From UBA7803 sp041686955 (GTDB lineage: Bacteria > Pseudomonadota > Gammaproteobacteria > Pseudomonadales > Azotimanducaceae), in the NCBI GenBank assembly GCA_041686955.1, contig JAWLCV010000151.1, forward strand, positions 1 to 5,425: DNA of 5,425 nt, given 5' to 3'. The translations under genes and the position numbers were made by a program. The stretch's first letter is position 1, and each line of letters opens with the position of its first letter. The notes below the pieces were generated by a model. That model searched no databases. It was not told the DNA's origin and saw nothing but the letters and a program-made list of their open reading frames with translations. Of this stretch, positions 1-5,425 are shown in pieces.

Positions 1-1059
1 GATCCGCTTCTCGAAGGCTTCCGTGAACAGCTTCTGATCGTGCTCCATGGCCAGGGTGAAGGCCGCCTCGATGGGCACGAACAGGAGCACGAAATCCAGC
101 GAGCGGACGTCCTGCAGATGGTCGTAGTCCTGGCCGGCGAGGCGCCGGACGTGCCCGCGCAGGCTCGCGACGTGAGCGCGCAGGGCTTCGATGCGGCCGG
201 CCTCGTCCTCGGCCGCCAGGGCCTGCTCGTAGGCGGTGAGCGACAGCTTCGCGTCCACCACCACGTCCTTGTCGTCCGGCAGGCGGATGAGCACGTCCGG
301 GCGTTTCAGGCTGCCCTCGCCGTCGCGCCGGGATTCCTGCAGGAAGTATTCGTGGCCGGCCCGGAGCCCCGAGGCCTCCAGCACCCGCTCGAGCACCATC
401 TCGCCCCAGTTGCCCTGGGTCTTGACGTCGCCCTTGAGCGCGCGGGTCAGGTTCTCCGCCTCCCGGTTGATGCGCTCGCTGGCCCGCTGGAGGTTTCGCA
501 CCTCGGTCAGGATCGACGCGCGGTCGCGGGTCTCGGTGGTGTACACCGCCTCCACCCGGGCGCGGAACTCCGCGAGCTGATCCTTGAAGGGGGTGAGGAC
601 GCTGTCGAGCCGGGCCTGATGCTGCTCGCCCTGGCGCTCGAAGATGCGCGCCGCCAGCAGCTCGAACTCCTGCTTCAGCGCCGCCGCGTTCTCGCGGAAC
701 GAGGCCTCCTTCTCGGCGAACGCCTTTTTCATCTCCTCGATCCGTGCCTCGAGCGCCGCCTCCGAGGCTTGCCTCGCGGCCAGCGCCTCGGACGCTTCCG
801 CGAGCGAGCCGCGCAGGCCGCGAAGCTCCGCTTCCAGTTGCTCGATGCGGCCTTCCGCCCGCACCGACGATCGCTCGCCCTCCCCCACGCGCTGCTCGAG
901 CAGGATCACCTGGCCGCGGTGGCGCTCCTCGGCGCGGCGCATCCGAACCGCCCCGCGCCACAGCCACCATGCGCTCGAAAGCAGAATGCCGAGGGCGAAG
1001 GCGGCACCCAGCCGCGCCCCTTCGAGCCCGGCCAGATCGTGAAGCAGGGATTCCGGCAT
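1..1059 (-). CDS. rmuC: RmuC family DNA recombination protein, C-terminus cut off by window edge
   Basis: The 353 visible residues form an RmuC-type protein, a family that limits recombination at inverted repeats and has a predicted PD-(D/E)XK nuclease fold. A single hydrophobic segment lies at about residues 15-36 (GAAFALGILLSSAWWLW), so it is probably membrane-anchored. A long charged coiled coil (about 40-150) follows, then the RmuC core. Family hallmarks are ALKGDVKTQGNWGEM (207-221), RPDVLIRLPDD (253-263), VVVDAKLSL (267-275, giving D255 and the D269-x-K271 pair of the nuclease motif) and LDFVLLFVPIEAAF (321-334). Known homologues are roughly 450-500 residues, so about 100-150 residues lie outside the window. 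The ATG at 1059 is preceded by GAAGG (1068-1064), which overlaps the stop codon of the upstream crotonase gene 7 bp away, suggesting translational coupling. The identification is firm. Nuclease activity is inferred from the family and not shown here. Confidence 0.95.
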   Translation of the reverse strand, partial: MPESLLHDLAGLEGARLGAAFALGILLSSAWWLWRGAVRMRRAEERHRGQVILLEQRVGEGERSSVRAEGRIEQLEAELRGLRGSLAEASEALAARQASEAALEARIEEMKKAFAEKEASFRENAAALKQEFELLAARIFERQGEQHQARLDSVLTPFKDQLAEFRARVEAVYTTETRDRASILTEVRNLQRASERINREAENLTRALKGDVKTQGNWGEMVLERVLEASGLRAGHEYFLQESRRDGEGSLKRPDVLIRLPDDKDVVVDAKLSLTAYEQALAAEDEAGRIEALRAHVASLRGHVRRLAGQDYDHLQDVRSLDFVLLFVPIEAAFTLAMEHDQKLFTEAFEKRI

Positions 1060-1063
1060 CGCG

Positions 1064-1068
1064 CCTTC
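1064..1068 (-). promoter_or_regulatory. Shine-Dalgarno of rmuC overlapping the upstream stop codon
   Basis: GAAGG on the minus strand, four bases before the rmuC ATG. Two of its bases belong to the TGA stop (1069-1067) of the crotonase-fold gene. Ribosomes ending the upstream gene would sit on this site, which favours coupled translation of rmuC. The spacing is slightly short. Confidence 0.55.
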
Positions 1069-1876
1069 AGTCGCCCTGGCGCGCCTGCCGGGCCGCCCGG
1101 AAGTCCGGCTCGCGCTTTTCCAGGAAGGCGGCCACCGCCTCCTTGTGCTCGGGGCTCGTGTAGGCCTGTTGCAGCAGCTCGAGCTCGCGGCGCTGAACTT
1201 CCTCGAGGTCGGGGTCGCAGCCGTTCTCGCTGATCAGACGCTTGATCCAGCGCAGTTGCGGGCTCGGATTGGCGGCGATGAGAGCGGCCAGCTCCATGGC
1301 CTTCTCGAGAAGCTGCTCGTGAGGCACCAGGTGATCCACCAGGTCCATGTCGTGCGCCTCGCGGGCGCTGTAGAGCCGGCCGGTGAGGCACATCTCGCTG
1401 GCTCGGCCGAAGCCCATGCGCTGCACCAGGAAATGCGAGCTCGCCAGTTCCGGCACGAGACCCATCTTCACGAAGGCCATACCGAACTTCGCCACCTCGG
1501 ACGCCATGATGATGTCGCAGGGCAGGATCATGGTGCACCCCACGCCCACGCTGACGCCGTTCACCGCTGCGATGATTGGCTTGGAGCGGCGCAGCAGCGC
1601 CACCCAGTCACGGGTCCGGGCGCCATCGTTCGTCTCTTCCTGATCGCCGTCCAGCCTCGACTTGAAGGTGTCGCTGATGTCGGCGCCGGCGCAGAAGCCG
1701 CGGCCTTCGCCGGTGATCACCATGGCGCCCACCGAGTCGGAGTCGTTGCAGTAGTCGATGGCGTCGATGAGCTCGCCGCTCATGCGATAGGTCCAGGCAT
1801 TGAGTCGCTCGGGCCGGTTGAGGGTCATGAGCCCCACCCCGTCGCGAACCTCGAAGCGAATCTGCTCGTAGCTCAT
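1067..1876 (-). CDS. Crotonase-superfamily protein, probably an ECI2-like delta3-delta2 enoyl-CoA isomerase
   Basis: This 269-residue protein has the full crotonase fold, close to the usual length of about 260. It has the N-terminal LNRPERLNAW (19-28) and two oxyanion-hole loops, RGFCAGADI (59-67) and AAVNGVSVGVGC (103-114). A C-terminal KRxxDF-type tail (254-259, KREPDF) closes the protein. By ungapped alignment from memory to rat mitochondrial crotonase, the two hydratase glutamates (rat E144, E164) fall on T115 and F135 here, so both are absent. Instead E143 sits in GLVPELASS (139-147), matching the PEGCSS position that carries the catalytic base in human ECI2. The likely reaction is therefore shifting a 3-enoyl-CoA double bond to the 2-position during degradation of unsaturated acyl-CoAs, in the cytoplasm. 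The substrate is unknown. The ATG at 1876 has a strong GGAGGA (1886-1881) four bases upstream. It is the first gene of a probable two-gene unit with rmuC, an unexpected functional partner. Confidence 0.9.
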   Translation of the reverse strand: MSYEQIRFEVRDGVGLMTLNRPERLNAWTYRMSGELIDAIDYCNDSDSVGAMVITGEGRGFCAGADISDTFKSRLDGDQEETNDGARTRDWVALLRRSKPIIAAVNGVSVGVGCTMILPCDIIMASEVAKFGMAFVKMGLVPELASSHFLVQRMGFGRASEMCLTGRLYSAREAHDMDLVDHLVPHEQLLEKAMELAALIAANPSPQLRWIKRLISENGCDPDLEEVQRRELELLQQAYTSPEHKEAVAAFLEKREPDFRAARQARQGD

Positions 1877-1880
1877 GTCG

Positions 1881-1886
1881 TCCTCC
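1881..1886 (-). promoter_or_regulatory. Shine-Dalgarno of the crotonase-fold gene
   Basis: GGAGGA on the minus strand, followed by four bases and the ATG at 1876. It fixes the start codon and shows that this gene is efficiently initiated, in contrast with the divergent kinase, which has no comparable site. Confidence 0.75.
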
Positions 1887-1899
1887 AGTAACCTGCCTA

Positions 1900-1908
1900 T
1901 GGTAGTAT
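1900..1908 (+). promoter_or_regulatory. Candidate extended -10 element for the histidine kinase
   Basis: TGGTAGTAT fits the extended -10 pattern TGn followed by a hexamer that matches TATAAT at four of six positions. No good -35 is present at 16-17 bases upstream, as is often tolerated with an extended -10. It would place the transcript start near 1915, giving a leader of roughly 28 bases before the ATG at 1943. This rests on pattern matching alone. Confidence 0.3.
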
Positions 1909-1942
1909 GCTGCAATTCAACTCCGATGCCACGAATGTCTGA

Positions 1943-4321
<2,379 letters not shown>

Positions 4322-4328
4322 CCACCTC

Positions 4329-5117
4329 TCAGTAGCCGGTGCCTTCCCGCTCGTCGAGCCCCTGACGCACTGCTGCCAGATCCGCCGCGGCCGCCCGCAT
4401 CATGAAACCGGCATCGCTGCCGAGGGTCACCAGGTTGAAGCCCTGTTCCAGATAGCGGCGGGCGTACGCCAGACTCGAGGTGTGGATGCCGGCGCCGATG
4501 CCCGCGCGCCGGCACGCCTCGAGAATGCGTCCCACCGCCGCCGCGTGATCCGGGTGATCGTTGTCTCCCACCGGCGGCAGTCCCAGGGCCAGGGCCAGGT
4601 CCGCCGGACCGATGTACACGGCGTCGACGCCGGGGGTGGTGACGATCGCCTCCAGGTTCTCCAGGCCCTCCCGGGTCTCGATCATCACGATGCACGCGAT
4701 CTGCTCGTTGGCCCCCGCCGCGTAGCCGCGCCCGCCGTAGAGCGCCGCCCGGATGGGGCCGAAGGAGCGCACACCTTCTGGCGGATACCGGCAGGCGGAC
4801 ACGGCCCGCTCCGCTTCGGCGCGGTTGTTGACCATTGGGACGATCACCCCGTAGGCACCGGCATCGAGCGCCTTGCCGATGTGGTCGGGCTCGTTCCAGG
4901 GCACCCGCACCAGGGGCGTGGCCGCGCTGGTTGAGATGGCCGGCAGCAGATGGGTGAGGTCCTGGTAGTCGAGCAACCCGTGCTGCAGGTCGACGCACAC
5001 CCAGTCGAAACCGAGATTGGCCAGGGACTCCGCCGTAAAGGTGTTGGCCAGGGACAGCCAGCAGCCAACGGTCTGGCGCCCGGCCCGCCAGGCTTCGAGC
5101 GCGGTGTTCTCTCGCAT
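4329..5117 (-). CDS. HpcH/HpaI family class II aldolase (2-keto-3-deoxy acid type)
   Basis: This 262-residue protein matches the usual length of HpcH/HpaI aldolases, TIM-barrel enzymes that reversibly split 4-hydroxy-2-keto acids into pyruvate (or a similar keto acid) and an aldehyde. Active-site residues known from E. coli HpaI are all present at nearly the same numbers: D43 and H46 in VDLQHGLLDYQD (42-53), R71 in PLVRVPWNEP (68-77), D85 in ALDAGAYG (83-90), metal ligand E147 in MIETREG (145-151) and metal ligand D173 in GPADLALALG (170-179). The segment PPEGVRSFGP (112-121) is also typical. It should be a cytoplasmic, divalent-metal-dependent enzyme. The DLQHG variant is found in many generic family members, so the natural substrate (aromatic meta-cleavage product, sugar acid or other) cannot be assigned. 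The ATG at 5117 has GGAG seven bases upstream. It converges on the kinase with 7 bp between stops and diverges from the acyl-CoA ligase. Confidence 0.93.
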   Translation of the reverse strand: MRENTALEAWRAGRQTVGCWLSLANTFTAESLANLGFDWVCVDLQHGLLDYQDLTHLLPAISTSAATPLVRVPWNEPDHIGKALDAGAYGVIVPMVNNRAEAERAVSACRYPPEGVRSFGPIRAALYGGRGYAAGANEQIACIVMIETREGLENLEAIVTTPGVDAVYIGPADLALALGLPPVGDNDHPDHAAAVGRILEACRRAGIGAGIHTSSLAYARRYLEQGFNLVTLGSDAGFMMRAAAADLAAVRQGLDEREGTGY

Positions 5118-5124
5118 GGTGTGA

Positions 5125-5128
5125 CTCC
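5125..5128 (-). promoter_or_regulatory. Shine-Dalgarno of the aldolase gene
   Basis: GGAG on the minus strand within GAGGGTGGAG, seven bases before the ATG at 5117. It supports the chosen start. Confidence 0.6.
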
Positions 5129-5145
5129 ACCCTCACTTGCCGCCG

Positions 5146-5174
5146 ATGTTACGGATGCGCGTCCGGAATGGCCA
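5146..5174 (-). promoter_or_regulatory. Candidate sigma70-like promoter for the aldolase
   Basis: On the minus strand TGGCCA (5174-5169) lies 17 bases before TAACAT (5151-5146). Each hexamer matches four of six consensus positions. The predicted transcript start near 5139 would leave a leader of about 22 bases containing the GGAG ribosome site. The match is modest and unsupported by other evidence. Confidence 0.25.
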
Positions 5175-5201
5175 TGCGAGAATCCGGCCGGGAACCAGCC
5201 A

Positions 5202-5207
5202 GGGGAG
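5202..5207 (+). promoter_or_regulatory. Shine-Dalgarno that decides the GTG start of the acyl-CoA ligase
   Basis: GGGGAG followed by five bases and GTG at 5213. Two in-frame ATG codons upstream (5168 and 5174) have no such site, so this element favours the GTG as the real start. Confidence 0.6.
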
Positions 5208-5212
5208 ACAGC

Positions 5213-5425
5213 GTGCCCGAGCAGTCCACACCAGCGGATCTTCAAGCCATCGTCGATGCCTTCACGGGGCCCGGGCAGCCCTACGAGCTGGTGGAGCAGC
5301 CGGTGGACGACACCGTCTTCAGGGTGTTCAAGAACGCGCCGCCCCACCTGCGGGCCCTGTACCGGGACGGGCTGAAGTTCGCCGAGCGGGATTTCTACGT
5401 CTTCCAGGGCGAGCGCTACAGCTAC
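5213..5425 (+). CDS. AMP-binding acyl-CoA synthetase/ligase, N-terminal fragment
   Basis: The 71 visible residues are the N-terminus of a class I adenylate-forming enzyme, the family that activates a carboxylic acid with ATP to an acyl-adenylate and transfers it to coenzyme A. The diagnostic stretch is FRVFKNAPPHLRALY (about residues 35-49), followed by a segment ending in DFYVFQGERYSY (60-71), which corresponds to the DYLVYEDERYTY-like strand pair common in acyl-CoA ligases. The ATP-binding P-loop and the catalytic lysine lie beyond the right edge, so activity and substrate (fatty acid, aromatic or alicyclic acid) cannot be judged. The start is GTG with a good ribosome site. An in-frame ATG at 5168 would add 15 residues (beginning MAMRESGREP) that look like non-conserved leader. 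It diverges from the aldolase. Confidence 0.78.
   Translation, partial: MPEQSTPADLQAIVDAFTGPGQPYELVEQPVDDTVFRVFKNAPPHLRALYRDGLKFAERDFYVFQGERYSY

Larger units (their letters stand above)
1877..1942. promoter_or_regulatory. Divergent intergenic region between crotonase-fold gene and kinase
   Basis: These 66 bases separate two start codons on opposite strands and are visibly less GC-rich than the flanking genes, notably at 1898-1920. Any promoters for both units should be here or inside the opposing coding starts. On the plus strand I can point to one extended -10-like element. On the minus strand I find no convincing -35/-10 pair. I see no clear inverted repeat that would serve as an operator. 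Confidence 0.5.
5118..5212. promoter_or_regulatory. Divergent intergenic region between aldolase and acyl-CoA ligase
   Basis: The 95 bases between two divergent start codons should hold the control region for both genes. A weak candidate promoter is visible on the minus strand. On the plus strand I find no acceptable -35/-10 pair. If the ligase starts at one of two in-frame ATGs (5168 or 5174) instead of the GTG at 5213, the gap shrinks to about 50 bases. I see no strong palindrome for a regulator. Confidence 0.45.

Noticed and set aside
40..1233. Plus-strand open frame of 397 codons opposite rmuC
   Set aside because: It lies antisense to clear RmuC motifs and has a low-complexity, Arg/Ala/Pro/His-rich composition with no recognisable domain. 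It is a by-product of high GC content.
1145..1891. Plus-strand frame of 248 codons opposite the crotonase-fold gene
   Set aside because: The opposite strand encodes conserved crotonase motifs throughout. The His- and Ala-rich translation has no family resemblance.

Overview
The window is GC-rich chromosomal DNA, almost fully coding, with short gaps and standard bacterial gene order. The gene content fits an aerobic, metabolically versatile proteobacterium: an RmuC homologue, a crotonase-fold enzyme, a soluble hybrid histidine kinase, an HpcH/HpaI aldolase and an adenylate-forming acyl-CoA ligase. A gammaproteobacterial origin is my best guess, but nothing in the sequence proves it. I see no mobile element, CRISPR array, tRNA or rRNA, and no base-composition shift that would mark an island.

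Layout from left to right. Minus strand, 1876 to the left edge: a crotonase-superfamily gene (1067-1876) followed 7 bp later by rmuC (1059 to beyond position 1). The rmuC Shine-Dalgarno overlaps the upstream stop codon, so the two are probably one translationally coupled unit. A 66-bp divergent gap (1877-1942) separates them from a plus-strand 792-residue histidine kinase (1943-4321) with the order REC-PAS-PAS-HisKA-HATPase-REC. The kinase converges on a minus-strand HpcH/HpaI-family aldolase (4329-5117) with only 7 bp between the stop codons. A second divergent gap (5118-5212) leads to the N-terminus of a plus-strand AMP-binding acyl-CoA ligase that runs off the right edge.

How the genes may work together. 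The acyl-CoA ligase (activation of an acid to its CoA ester), the crotonase-fold enzyme (double-bond chemistry on acyl-CoA) and the aldolase (reversible cleavage of a 2-keto-hydroxy acid to pyruvate or a related keto acid plus an aldehyde) are all carbon-catabolism functions. They lie in three separate transcription units, so a single pathway is only an inference. The kinase has no membrane segment and no adjacent response regulator with a DNA-binding domain, so it looks like an orphan cytoplasmic phosphorelay hub.

The points most worth checking are these. The crotonase protein lacks both hydratase glutamates but keeps the glutamate used by ECI2-type isomerases, so 'enoyl-CoA hydratase' is probably the wrong label. 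The kinase carries two complete receiver domains, has a CxxC insertion inside its ATPase domain, and starts without a visible Shine-Dalgarno at an ATGA overlap with a short possible leader ORF. I did not find a convincing wholly new system in this window.
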